Made by a program: the position numbers and the translations under genes. Positions 1 through 7,026 of a DNA stretch of 16,207 nt are shown piece after piece. Where the stretch lies: NCBI GenBank assembly GCA_026125625.1, contig JAHCKU010000028.1, forward strand, positions 1-16,207. Direction: 5' to 3'. Under the pieces are notes generated by a model. It saw only the letters and a program-made list of their open reading frames with translations. It made no database searches and was not told the origin of the DNA. This stretch comes from Burkholderiales bacterium. Its GTDB lineage: Bacteria; Pseudomonadota; Gammaproteobacteria; Burkholderiales; SHXO01. Position 1 is the stretch's first letter. Every line of letters starts with the position of its first letter.

Positions 1-119
1 TTGCCCACGCCGTTGCGCCCGAGCAGGGCGGTGCAGGCACCGTTGGGCACGTCGAAGGTGACGTCGCGCAGCGTGTGGCTGCTGCCATAGTACTGATTGA
101 GATTGGAGACGGTCAGCAT
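1..119 (-). CDS. urtE: Urea ABC transporter ATP-binding protein UrtE, N-terminal fragment (cut by left edge)
   Basis: Only the first 39 codons lie in the window; the gene continues off the left edge. The start is ATG at 117-119 on the minus strand. The reading begins MLTVSNLNQYYGSSHTL and reaches LLGRNGVG, the beginning of the Walker A loop. NLNQYYGxSHTL followed by GRNGVGK is characteristic of UrtE, the second ATPase of the urea transporter, which powers uptake at the inner face of the cytoplasmic membrane together with UrtD. It lies 37 bp downstream of the urtD stop, in the same direction, so it is the last known gene of the urtABCDE operon in view. No strong ribosome-binding site precedes the ATG. 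The identification rests on a short N-terminus plus gene order. Confidence 0.9.
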   Translation of the reverse strand, partial: MLTVSNLNQYYGSSHTLRDVTFDVPNGACTALLGRNGVG

Positions 120-156
120 GTTCGTTGTCAGGGGACTGATGACTGGCCCTACTCGA

Positions 157-978
157 TCATCGGCCGAGATATACCTCGATCACGCGCGAATCGTTCTTGA
201 CCTTGTCCAGCGAGCCTTCCGCCAGCACGCTGCCTTCGTGCAGCACGGTGACGACGTCGGCAATGCTCGCGATGAATTCCATGTCGTGCTCCACCACGAT
301 GACCGTATGCCCTCCGGCGAGCGTCTTGAACAACTCCGCAGTGCGCTCGGTCTCCTCGTCGGTCATGCCCGCCACCGGCTCGTCCAGCAGAAGCAGTTGC
401 GGCTCCTGCATCAGCAGCATGCCGATCTCCAGCCATTGCTTCTGGCCGTGCGACAGCAGTCCGGCGAGCTTGCGCGCTTCGCCGCTCAGGCGGATGAGAT
501 CGAGCGTGGCGGCAATGCGGTCGAGCTGTGCGGAGTCGAGCCGCGCACGCAGGCTGGCACGCACGCGCTTGTCCGTCTTCATCGCCAGTTCCAGGTTCTC
601 GAACACCGTGTGGTTCTCGAACACCGTAGGCTTCTGAAACTTGCGCCCGATGCCGGCGTGCGCGATCTCGGCCTCCGTCAGCCGCGTCAGATCGATGGTC
701 TGACCGAAGAATGCGCTGCCGGAATCCGGGCGCGTCTTGCCGGTGATGACGTCCATCATGGTGGTCTTGCCGGCGCCGTTGGGTCCGATGATGCAGCGCA
801 GCTCACCGGCGTCGATGGTCAGCGTGAGCTTGTCGAGCGCGCGGAAGCCGTCGAAGCTGACGGTGATGTCTTCCAGATACAGGATGGCGCGGTGCGAGGT
901 GTCCACCCCACCGCTCACCACCCGACCCACGGCAGCGCTGCTGCTCTCGGCGGCGCTTACGGTCGGCAGTGCGCTCAT
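157..978 (-). CDS. urtD: Urea ABC transporter ATP-binding protein UrtD
   Basis: This 273-residue ATPase is one of two nucleotide-binding subunits that drive urea import through UrtB/UrtC. All ABC motifs are visible: Walker A GPNGAGKT (about 65-72), signature LSHGQKQ (175-181), Walker B LLLLDEP (195-201) and switch His231 in VVEHD. GRKFQKPTVFEN (111-122) and the VAGM loop after Walker B are typical of the branched-chain amino acid/urea ATPase group. I chose the ATG at 976-978 because it overlaps the urtC stop by 4 bp (ATGA) and follows a good GGAGGAA ribosome-binding site. The frame stays open upstream inside urtC, but that extension is shadow sequence. The first 30 or so residues are a Ser/Ala-rich leader of unknown role. 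The 4-bp overlap implies translational coupling to urtC. Confidence 0.95.
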   Translation of the reverse strand: MSALPTVSAAESSSAAVGRVVSGGVDTSHRAILYLEDITVSFDGFRALDKLTLTIDAGELRCIIGPNGAGKTTMMDVITGKTRPDSGSAFFGQTIDLTRLTEAEIAHAGIGRKFQKPTVFENHTVFENLELAMKTDKRVRASLRARLDSAQLDRIAATLDLIRLSGEARKLAGLLSHGQKQWLEIGMLLMQEPQLLLLDEPVAGMTDEETERTAELFKTLAGGHTVIVVEHDMEFIASIADVVTVLHEGSVLAEGSLDKVKNDSRVIEVYLGR

Positions 979-2123
979 GCCCTGTTCCTCCGCAGCATTT
1001 CCACGATTCCGATCACCCCCTTGGGCAGGAACAGCGTGACCAGGATGAACAGCAGGCCGAGGAAGAACAGCCAGTATTCGGGGAACGACTGCGTGAAGAA
1101 GCTCTTCGCGCCGTTCACCAGCGCTGCGCCCAGCACCGGTCCGAGCAGCGTGCCGCGGCCACCCACCGCCACCCAGATGGCGATCTCGATCGAGTTCGCC
1201 GGCGACATCTCGCTGGGATTGATGATGCCCACCTGGGGCACGTACAAGGCGCCGGCGATGCCGCACAGCACCGCCGACAGCGTCCAGACGGACAGCTTGT
1301 ACCACAGCGGGTTGTAGCCGGAGAACATGAGCCGGTTCTCCGAATCGCGAATCGCCGTGAGAATGCGTCCTACCTTCGAGCGCACGATGGCGCGCGTGAG
1401 AACCAGCACCGCGGCCAGATAGATGCCGGTGAGCGCAAACAGGGTCGCACGCGTGGCAGGTTCGGCGATGCGAAAATCGAGAATGCGCTTGAAATCGGTG
1501 AATCCGTTGTTGCCGCCGAAACCAGTGTCGTTACGGAAGAACAACAGCATGAAGGCGAAGGTGAGCGCCTGCGTGATGATGGCGAAGTAGACGCCTTTGA
1601 TGCGCGAGCGGAAGGCGAAGAAGCCGAATACGAACGCCAGCACGCCGGGCACCAGCACAACCAGCAGCAGCGCGTACCAGAAGTGCTCGGTGAAGGACCA
1701 GTACCAGGGATAGGCCTTCCAGTCCAGGAACACCATGAAGTCCGGCAGATCGCTCTGGTACTGCCCCTCACGCCCGATCATGCGCATCAGATACATGCCG
1801 AACGCGTAACCGCCGAGCGCAAAGAACACGCCGTGCCCCAGGCTGAGGATGCCGGCGTAGCCCCAGATCAGGTTCATCGCCAACGCCACCACGCAGTAAC
1901 ACATGATCTTGCCGACCAGGGTGACGAAGTAGGCGGACAGGTGGAACGAGTTGTCCTGCGGGACAATGATGAACAGCACCGGAACCAGCACACTGACGCT
2001 CAGCACGAAGGCAAGCAGCGCTGCCCAGCCCTTGACACTGAACAGCGCCGGCGGGGTTCCCAGGCCGGCAGGCAGACGCACGGCAGGCATTGCGGGGATC
2101 TCGATGACCTGAGCCTGATTCAT
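975..2123 (-). CDS. urtC: Urea ABC transporter permease UrtC
   Basis: This 382-residue inner-membrane permease belongs to the branched-chain amino acid transporter permease family (LivM-like) and forms the urea channel with UrtB. After a roughly 30-residue cytoplasmic leader it has multiple hydrophobic segments. The signature GYAGILSLGHGVFFALGGYAFGMYLM lies in the first third (written in the family as GxxGxxSLGHGxFFxxGxY), and a conserved VGGRGTLLGPVLGAA motif lies near the C-terminus. The length fits the UrtC family. The start at 2121-2123 follows a GGAGG ribosome-binding site and lies one base after the urtB stop; the gene ends inside the urtD start. Gene order and tight spacing place it in the urtABCDE operon. 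Confidence 0.95.
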   Translation of the reverse strand: MNQAQVIEIPAMPAVRLPAGLGTPPALFSVKGWAALLAFVLSVSVLVPVLFIIVPQDNSFHLSAYFVTLVGKIMCYCVVALAMNLIWGYAGILSLGHGVFFALGGYAFGMYLMRMIGREGQYQSDLPDFMVFLDWKAYPWYWSFTEHFWYALLLVVLVPGVLAFVFGFFAFRSRIKGVYFAIITQALTFAFMLLFFRNDTGFGGNNGFTDFKRILDFRIAEPATRATLFALTGIYLAAVLVLTRAIVRSKVGRILTAIRDSENRLMFSGYNPLWYKLSVWTLSAVLCGIAGALYVPQVGIINPSEMSPANSIEIAIWVAVGGRGTLLGPVLGAALVNGAKSFFTQSFPEYWLFFLGLLFILVTLFLPKGVIGIVEMLRRNRA

Positions 2124-2124
2124 T

Positions 2125-3750
2125 TCAGGCCTCCACCGCGCGCCCCTTGAGCGCGAACAGGCCCTGCGGCCGCTTCTGGATGAATGCGATGATCAGCACC
2201 AGGATCAGGATCTTGGTCGGCACCGCACCGATATAGGGTTCCATGAACTTCATCGCCACCCCAAGGCCCAGCGCGGCGTACACGGTTCCGGCCAGCTGCC
2301 CGACGCCGCCGAGCACGACCACCATGAACGAATCGATGATGTAGCCCTGTCCCAGATCCGGACCGACGTTGCCGACCTGAGCCACGGCGCAGCCGGCCAG
2401 TCCGGCGATGCCGGAACCGAGGCCGAAGGCAAGCAGATCCACGCGCGCGGTCGCCACCCCGACGCAGGCCGCCATGCTGCGATTCTGCGTCACCGCTCGC
2501 ACGAACAAGCCCAGTCGGGTGCGTGACAGCACCAGCCACATCGCCGCCAGCACGGCGAAGGCGAACATGATGATGACGATGCGGTTATACGGCAGCGTGA
2601 GATTGGTGAATTCGATGCCGCCGGACATCCACGAGGGATTGGCGACTTCGACGTTCTGCGCACCGAAGATCTGGCGCACCAGCTGGATCAGGAACAGGCT
2701 GATACCCCAGGTCGCCAGCAGTGTTTCCAGGGGCCGCCCGTACAGCCAGCGGATGACCGTGCGCTCCAGCGCCATGCCGATCACCGCAGCCGACAGGAAT
2801 GCCACCGGCAACGCGAACAGCGGATACCACTCGATCCAGTCCGGAGCATGGCTGCGCACCATCTGCTGGGTCACGAAGGTGGCGTACGCGCCGATCATGA
2901 TCATCTCGCCGTGCGCCATGTTGATGACGCCGAGCAGGCCGTAGGTGATGGCCAGGCCGAGTGCCGCCAGCAGCAGGATGCTGCCCAGGCTGATACCGGA
3001 GAACAGCCGGCCGGCGTAATCGCTGATCGCCAGGCGCCGGTCGATCATGCCGATGGCGAACTCCGCTTCCTGGCGCACGGCTGCGTCGGGTTCGAGAAAC
3101 TGATCGTCACCGCCCTTCTCCAGCAATGCATAGAGCAGGATCTTGGTGCGCTGATCGCTGCTCTCGCCCAGCCTCTTCACCGCCTCCAGCCGCACCCCGG
3201 CATCTTCGCTGCGCAGGTCGACCGCGGCCTTGACCTGCGCCAGCAGATTTTTGATCTGAGGGTCGGTCTCCGTCGGCAGCACCTTGTCCAGGATGGGGCC
3301 GATGGAGGCCGGCGTGGAGGCAGCCAGCCGCTTCGCGGCTTCGAGACGCTCGGCTCGATTCTGCGAGAACAATCGGAATGCCGATAACGCCGATTCCAGG
3401 GCCCCGCGCACGCGGTTGTTGATGCCGACCGTCTCGTACTCTTCCGGGGCAGGTTCGACCGTCTCCAGCGTGACGGCATTGCGCGCCACACCGCCTTCCA
3501 GCAGAAGGACCCGATCGTCCGGGGTGACGGCCAGATTGCCCTCATGCAGCGCACGCAGCAGCGGAAGACCGGCCGGATCCGCCGAGCGCGTGAGCATATC
3601 GATGGCTTGCACCTTCCCGGCGACATCGCCGGTGGCCAGCTGCGTGACCACCTGCATGTCGAGTGCGAGCACCGGCTGCCGCAACGCAAGTGCCAGCAGC
3701 ACGAACAAGGCCAGGAGCATGCCTCGTGCGATGTGAATGAAGTAGGCCAA
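2125..3750 (-). CDS. urtB: Urea ABC transporter permease UrtB with N-terminal periplasmic domain
   Basis: This 541-residue subunit pairs a signal-anchor-like N-terminus (hydrophobic stretch about residues 11-29) with a soluble region of about 210 residues. A LivH-like permease follows from about residue 248, carrying the motif TYGLLGVINMAHGEMIMIGAY. The soluble part contains repeated RLEAAKRL / RLEAVKRL helices, which look like HEAT-type repeats. Such an extension is usual in proteobacterial UrtB. The start is uncertain. The longest frame begins with TTG at 3750, which supplies the only positive charge ahead of the hydrophobic core. An ATG at 3718-3720 would give 531 residues but has its GAGG only one base away. 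Neither start has a good ribosome-binding site. The gene lies 180 bp after urtA and abuts urtC by one base. Confidence 0.92.
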   Translation of the reverse strand: MAYFIHIARGMLLALFVLLALALRQPVLALDMQVVTQLATGDVAGKVQAIDMLTRSADPAGLPLLRALHEGNLAVTPDDRVLLLEGGVARNAVTLETVEPAPEEYETVGINNRVRGALESALSAFRLFSQNRAERLEAAKRLAASTPASIGPILDKVLPTETDPQIKNLLAQVKAAVDLRSEDAGVRLEAVKRLGESSDQRTKILLYALLEKGGDDQFLEPDAAVRQEAEFAIGMIDRRLAISDYAGRLFSGISLGSILLLAALGLAITYGLLGVINMAHGEMIMIGAYATFVTQQMVRSHAPDWIEWYPLFALPVAFLSAAVIGMALERTVIRWLYGRPLETLLATWGISLFLIQLVRQIFGAQNVEVANPSWMSGGIEFTNLTLPYNRIVIIMFAFAVLAAMWLVLSRTRLGLFVRAVTQNRSMAACVGVATARVDLLAFGLGSGIAGLAGCAVAQVGNVGPDLGQGYIIDSFMVVVLGGVGQLAGTVYAALGLGVAMKFMEPYIGAVPTKILILVLIIAFIQKRPQGLFALKGRAVEA

Positions 3751-3888
3751 GGTCTGCGCGTTCTTGTAAATGTAGTAGTGGTAGGAGCCTCGCCATTACC
3801 AGGCGTGCACGCACCCGCCCGGCGGCGAACGAGGAGGCCTCACCCGTATCGTCTCGCGGTCATCACGCATGACCGAAAGACGGTCGAT

Positions 3889-3927
3889 GGATCCCCTGCC
3901 GGGACTGCCTGTCCCGGCAGGGGATCC
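3889..3927 (-). terminator. GC-rich hairpin just after urtA (attenuator or mRNA stabiliser)
   Basis: A perfect inverted repeat has 17-bp arms at 3889-3905 and 3911-3927 and a 5-base loop. It begins 3 bp after the urtA stop codon. In the direction of urt transcription no T-run follows, so it is not a standard intrinsic terminator. A second small hairpin (GACCG/CGGTC, 3871-3885) follows it. In transporter operons such structures commonly sit between the binding-protein gene and the permease genes and raise binding-protein mRNA relative to the rest. That role here is inference. Confidence 0.55.
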
Positions 3928-3930
3928 GTG

Positions 3931-5184
3931 TCACAGGTTCTGCTTCGACTCGTTGCCCGGAATGAAAGGACTCCAGGGCTGCGCGCGAATCGGACCCTTG
4001 GTCTTCCACACCACGTTGAACTGACCGTCCCCGCGCACTTCACCGATCATCACCGGCTTGTGCAGATGATGGTTGCTCTTGTCCATGGTGAGCGTGAAGC
4101 CGCACGGCGCCTTGAAAGTCTGGCCGTACATGGCCGGGCGCACCTTGTCGACCTCGATCGACTTGGCCTTCTCGACCGCCTGCTTCCACATGTGGATACC
4201 AACGTAGGTGGCTTCCATCGGATCGTTGGTCACCACCGTGTTCAGATTGGGCACACCGTTCTTCTTGGCCCAGTCCTTGTACGTCTTGATGAAGGCGTCG
4301 TTCTGCGGGTTCTTGACCGACATGAAGTAGTTCCATGCGGCCAGGTGACCGACCAGCGGCTTGGTATCGATACCGCGCAGCTCTTCTTCACCCACCGAGA
4401 ACGCCACCACCGGCACATCGGTCGCCTTCAGGCCCTGGTTGCCCAGTTCCTTGTAGAAGGGCACGTTGGAATCGCCGTTGATGGTGGACACCACCGCGGT
4501 CTTGCCCCCGGCGGCGAACCGCTTGATGTTGGCCACGATGGTCTGATAATCGCTGTGGCCGAACGGCGTGTAGATCTCTTCGATATCCTTGTCGGCCACG
4601 CCCTTGGATTTGAGGAAGGCACGCAGGATCTTGTTCGTGGTGCGCGGATAGACGTAGTCGGTGCCGAGCAGGAACCAGCGCTTGGCTGCACCGCCGTCTT
4701 CGCTCATCAGATACTCGACTGCCGGAATCGCCTGCTGGTTGGGTGCAGCGCCGGTGTAGAACACGTTCTTCGACAACTCTTCGCCTTCGTACTGCACCGG
4801 GTAGAACAACAAACCGTTCAGTTCTTCGAACACCGGCAGGACCGACTTGCGCGACACCGACGTCCAGCAGCCGAACACGGCAGCGACCTTGTCCTGGGTG
4901 ATCAGCTGGCGCGCCTTCTCCGCGAACAGCGGCCAGTTGGAAGCCGGGTCGACCACCACCGGCTCGAGCGGGCGGCCCAGCACCCCACCCTTGGCATTGA
5001 TTTCCTCGAAGGCCATCAATGCCGTATTCTTCAGCGCCGTCTCGCTGATGGCCATGGTGCCCGAGAGAGAATGCAGCACCCCGACCTTGATCGGATCCGT
5101 GGCACCGAATGCTTCCAGCGAGACCGGAAGCGTGGCAGTCCCTGCCATCGCGGCAGACAACTTGAGAAAATCGCGTCTTTGCAT
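3931..5184 (-). CDS. urtA: Urea ABC transporter substrate-binding protein UrtA (Tat-exported)
   Basis: This 417-residue periplasmic receptor captures urea (or short-chain amides) and delivers it to UrtBC. The N-terminus MQRRDFLKLSAAMAG carries a twin-arginine motif (RRDFLK, residues 3-8) and a hydrophobic core, so export by the Tat pathway is likely, with cleavage near residue 28. The mature part begins DPIKVGVLHSLSGTMA, the typical start of a type I periplasmic binding fold of the Leu/Ile/Val group. FYPVQYEGEE and YTGAAPNQQ are typical of UrtA and separate it from amino-acid receptors. The start at 5182-5184 has an AGGGGGT ribosome-binding site 8 bases upstream. It is the first gene of the operon, divergent from lexA, and is probably under sigma-54/NtrC control (see the upstream sites). 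Confidence 0.96.
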   Translation of the reverse strand: MQRRDFLKLSAAMAGTATLPVSLEAFGATDPIKVGVLHSLSGTMAISETALKNTALMAFEEINAKGGVLGRPLEPVVVDPASNWPLFAEKARQLITQDKVAAVFGCWTSVSRKSVLPVFEELNGLLFYPVQYEGEELSKNVFYTGAAPNQQAIPAVEYLMSEDGGAAKRWFLLGTDYVYPRTTNKILRAFLKSKGVADKDIEEIYTPFGHSDYQTIVANIKRFAAGGKTAVVSTINGDSNVPFYKELGNQGLKATDVPVVAFSVGEEELRGIDTKPLVGHLAAWNYFMSVKNPQNDAFIKTYKDWAKKNGVPNLNTVVTNDPMEATYVGIHMWKQAVEKAKSIEVDKVRPAMYGQTFKAPCGFTLTMDKSNHHLHKPVMIGEVRGDGQFNVVWKTKGPIRAQPWSPFIPGNESKQNL

Positions 5185-5301
5185 GTTGGCCTACCCCCTG
5201 TTCTGATGATGAAGAAGCGGATGCGCTCGGCAGTGAGCGAGCAGGCGAGCACCATTGCGACGCATGCTCCCGCAATACCTCCCGGCACAGGTGCATGCAT
5301 C

Positions 5302-5316
5302 GCAACAAGCATGCCT
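5302..5316 (-). promoter_or_regulatory. Candidate sigma-54 (-24/-12) promoter of urtA
   Basis: On the minus strand this reads AGGCATGCTTGTTGC. It has GG and GC separated by exactly 10 bases, as required for RpoN promoters (consensus TGGCAC-N5-TTGC), with two mismatches to the extended consensus. Initiation would fall near 5290, giving a leader of about 105 bases to urtA. Support comes from the NtrC-like site upstream and from an almost identical element before the PEP-CTERM gene at 12109. No start site has been mapped. Confidence 0.6.
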
Positions 5317-5318
5317 CT

Positions 5319-5341
5319 GGTGTCCAGAGCGCCCGGACACC
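5319..5341. repeat. Inverted repeat GGTGTCC-N9-GGACACC upstream of the urt promoter
   Basis: Perfect 7-bp arms at 5319-5325 and 5335-5341 lie just upstream of the -24 element of urtA. A competing hairpin, CTCTGG-TGT-CCAGAG (5315-5329), overlaps it. The element could be an operator, but its half-site matches no regulator I can name with confidence. Confidence 0.4.
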
Positions 5342-5362
5342 CTCCATATGCGTTCCTGCTCA

Positions 5363-5537
5363 TGAGCTTAGATGTGGGTCGGCATACCCCGAGGAAGGCT
5401 TCGGGATGAAGCCGAAGCGCCAGTCACGCACCGCAACAGTGCGACTGCACTGGCTTGGTGCCCGCCGGCAGCGCGGCCAGCCAGCGTCTGCCGGCCAACA
5501 TCGTTAAGATGTCATTTGCAAGCGTGGGCACAGGCGT
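5363..5537. other. Inverted-repeat-rich section of the urtA-lexA divergent gap
   Basis: This part of the 403-bp gap has no convincing gene. It holds four stem-loops in a row. They are GGCTTC/GAAGCC (5397-5413, overlapping the alternative CTTCGG/CCGAAG), a 9-bp stem with a 2-base bulge at 5421-5447 (loop 5432-5438), GCCGGCAG/CTGCCGGC (5464-5495), and ACATC-GTTAA-GATGT (5498-5512). They may be operator sites, part of a structured leader, or a non-coding RNA. No promoter or terminator clearly assigns them to one strand. Confidence 0.35.
5446..5461. promoter_or_regulatory. Candidate NtrC enhancer site (TGCAC-N6-GGTGC)
   Basis: The sequence TGCACTGGCTTGGTGC has both NtrC half-sites with the spacing of the known consensus (TGCACCA-N3-TGGTGCA); only the inner bases of the left half deviate. 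It sits about 130-145 bp upstream of the -24 element of urtA, a normal enhancer distance for sigma-54 activators. It therefore suggests nitrogen-limitation control of urea uptake. The same bases also form part of local hairpins, so chance cannot be excluded. Confidence 0.55.
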
Positions 5538-5567
5538 TTGCAATTGCCCTTATCACATGTATATACT
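5538..5567 (+). promoter_or_regulatory. Predicted sigma-70 promoter of lexA
   Basis: A -35-like TTGCAA (5538-5543) and a -10-like TATACT (5562-5567) are separated by 18 bp. The -10 lies inside the LexA operator palindrome, so bound LexA would block RNA polymerase. Transcription would begin near 5574, leaving a leader of only about 14 bases before the first lexA ATG. Confidence 0.6.
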
Positions 5568-5576
5568 GACAGTATA
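5555..5576. promoter_or_regulatory. LexA operator (SOS box region) of lexA
   Basis: Two readings overlap. Read as an enterobacterial box (CTGT-N8-ACAG), the site is ATGT-N8-ACAG at 5557-5572, with one mismatch in the left core. Read as a palindrome, TATACTG-A-CAGTATA (5562-5576) is perfect, with two TACTG-type half-sites only one base apart instead of ten. The position over the -10 fits autoregulation of lexA. Confidence 0.6.
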
Positions 5577-5587
5577 GAAAGAAGAAC

Positions 5588-6208
5588 ATGAGAAAAACCA
5601 TGGATGAACTGACTCCGCGTCAAGCCGAAGTCCTGCAGTTGATCGTCGATTTCCTCCAATCCACCGGATTCCCGCCCACACGCGCGGAAATCGCCCAGCA
5701 GCTGGGGTTCCGTTCGGCCAACGCGTCCGAGGAGCACCTGCGCGCACTCGAACGCAAGGGCTATATCGAAATGCTGCCCGGCGCATCGCGCGGCATCCGG
5801 TTGCGCAACAGCTTCAACGTCGGCCTGCCGGTCATCGGGCGGGTCGCGGCCGGACACCCGATCCTGGCCGAGCAGCATGTCCAGTATCGCTACCAGATCG
5901 ATCCCTCCCTGTTCAAACCGCGCGCCGACTATCTGCTCAAAGTCAAGGGCACCAGCATGCGCGATATCGGCATCCTCGACGGCGACCTTCTCGCCGTGCA
6001 TGGCACGCGCGAAGCGCGCTCCGGGCAGGTGGTGGTGGCGCGGCTGCGCGACGAGGTGACGGTCAAGCGCTTCAAACGCCAGGGCAACCAGGTTCAATTG
6101 ATCGCGGAAAATCCCGATTTCGCTCCGATCCTGGTGGATCTGAAAAGCGATCTTTTCGCGATTGAAGGCATTGCGGTGGGCGTCATCCGCAACGGGAAGC
6201 CGCTGTAG
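5588..6208 (+). CDS. lexA: SOS repressor / self-cleaving peptidase LexA
   Basis: LexA represses DNA-damage genes and cleaves itself when RecA filaments form. Residues 1-70 are a winged-helix domain with the recognition region PPTRAEIAQQLGFRSANASEEHL (about 29-51), close to the enterobacterial sequence. The cleavage site is Ala88-Gly89 in GRVAAGHP. The catalytic pair is Ser123 (KGTSMRDIG) and Lys160 (EVTVKRF). The ATG at 5588 gives 206 residues and has a weak AAGAAG ribosome-binding site. An ATG at 5600 gives 202 residues and would restore exact E. coli numbering (Ala84-Gly85, Ser119, Lys156); it is a serious alternative. The gene heads the lexA-imuA-imuB group, with 53 bp to imuA. The enterobacterial-like helix agrees with the CTGT-type operator before dnaE2. 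Confidence 0.97.
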   Translation: MRKTMDELTPRQAEVLQLIVDFLQSTGFPPTRAEIAQQLGFRSANASEEHLRALERKGYIEMLPGASRGIRLRNSFNVGLPVIGRVAAGHPILAEQHVQYRYQIDPSLFKPRADYLLKVKGTSMRDIGILDGDLLAVHGTREARSGQVVVARLRDEVTVKRFKRQGNQVQLIAENPDFAPILVDLKSDLFAIEGIAVGVIRNGKPL

Positions 6209-6261
6209 CTGCCCGGTGACGGATCGACTACGCTGCATCAGCCATTTCGATTCGTCTGCTC

Positions 6262-6984
6262 ATGTCTGCTCTCGATCAAGCCCTTGAAAATCCCGCCATC
6301 TGGCGTGGCAGCCAGTACGCGAAGGTCATGGTCGAGAGCATTCCGACCGGCTTTGCCGAGCTGGACGCATCGCTGCCCGGAAGAGGCTGGCCACGTGCCG
6401 CCCTCACCGAATTATTGGTCGGGCAGCCAGGTATCGGCGAATTACGCCTGCTGGCTCCGGCACTGGCCGACCTGTCACGCAATGACAGATGGCTGGTGCT
6501 GGTCGCTCCGCCCTACGCACCGCATGCACCGGCATTCGAGTCGCTCGGCATCGATCTGTCACGCCTGATCGTCGTGGCAACCCGATCCGCGGCGGAAACC
6601 CTGTGGGCAGCCGAGCGCTGCCTGCGCTCGAGCGCCTGTTCGGCCGTGGTCGCGTGGCCGGGTCCAGTGCAGGAGCGTGCATGGCGGCGCCTGCAACTGG
6701 CTGCCGAGCAAGGCAAGGGACTGAGTGTGGTGTTCTCGCCGATTCGCTGCGCAACGCAACCATCACCCGCACCGTTGCGCATCCAACTGTCGCCGGCACG
6801 CAGCCGGCTGACCCTGCACATTCTGAAGCGGCGCGGTGGAGGCTGGGCCGCGCCATTGACGCTGGACGTTGGCCCTCGACCAGCAGTACCGGGGGCGCCG
6901 CAACGTGGCCGGGCAGCCGCCCTGCCGGCACCTCTGATCACCGGATCCAGCCGTCTGCCATCCATCTTTCAAGACATCGGCTAG
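6262..6984 (+). CDS. imuA: Translesion synthesis accessory protein ImuA (RecA-fold-like)
   Basis: ImuA (240 residues) is an accessory protein of the ImuA-ImuB-DnaE2 damage-induced mutagenesis system and is often annotated as SulA- or RecA-like. The N-terminus has the family pattern WRGSQ ... IPTGFAELDASLPGRGWPRAALTELL. A degenerate nucleotide-binding loop GQPGIGEL follows (about 54-61), in which the Walker A Lys-Thr/Ser is absent. The segment LHILKRRGGGWAAPLTLDV near residue 190-210 is also typical. The last 40 residues are Pro/Arg-rich and variable. It begins 53 bp after lexA with no SOS box or clear ribosome-binding site of its own, so it is probably cotranscribed with lexA. The function rests on family resemblance and gene order. 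Confidence 0.9.
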   Translation: MSALDQALENPAIWRGSQYAKVMVESIPTGFAELDASLPGRGWPRAALTELLVGQPGIGELRLLAPALADLSRNDRWLVLVAPPYAPHAPAFESLGIDLSRLIVVATRSAAETLWAAERCLRSSACSAVVAWPGPVQERAWRRLQLAAEQGKGLSVVFSPIRCATQPSPAPLRIQLSPARSRLTLHILKRRGGGWAAPLTLDVGPRPAVPGAPQRGRAAALPAPLITGSSRLPSIFQDIG

Positions 6985-7026
6985 GGAAACTCTGCACAAG
7001 TATCCCTAGTGTACTGAGTCATTGCG

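Noticed and set aside
594..627. Direct repeat of 16 bases (GGTTCTCGAACACCGT twice, period 18) within urtD
   Set aside because: It encodes TVFENHTVFEN, a repeated wording that is normal in UrtD proteins; identical codon choice explains the DNA repeat.
97..1317. Long plus-strand open frame opposite urtD and urtC
   Set aside because: It is a shadow of high-GC coding DNA: His/Gln/Arg-rich, no family resemblance, and overlapping two certain genes.
3544..5409. 621-codon plus-strand open frame opposite urtA
   Set aside because: Composition is the antisense pattern of a GC-rich gene (very rich in His, Arg and Leu). It runs through the urtA-urtB hairpin and matches no protein family I know.
5284..5500. 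Cobalamin riboswitch in the urtA-lexA gap
   Set aside because: Isolated matches (GGTGCCC, AGGAAGGC, AGCCAG, CTGCCGGCC) occur, but not in the right order and spacing, and the hallmark CCCGCAACTG core is not where it should be. Neither flanking gene is a B12 gene. A covariance search would settle it.
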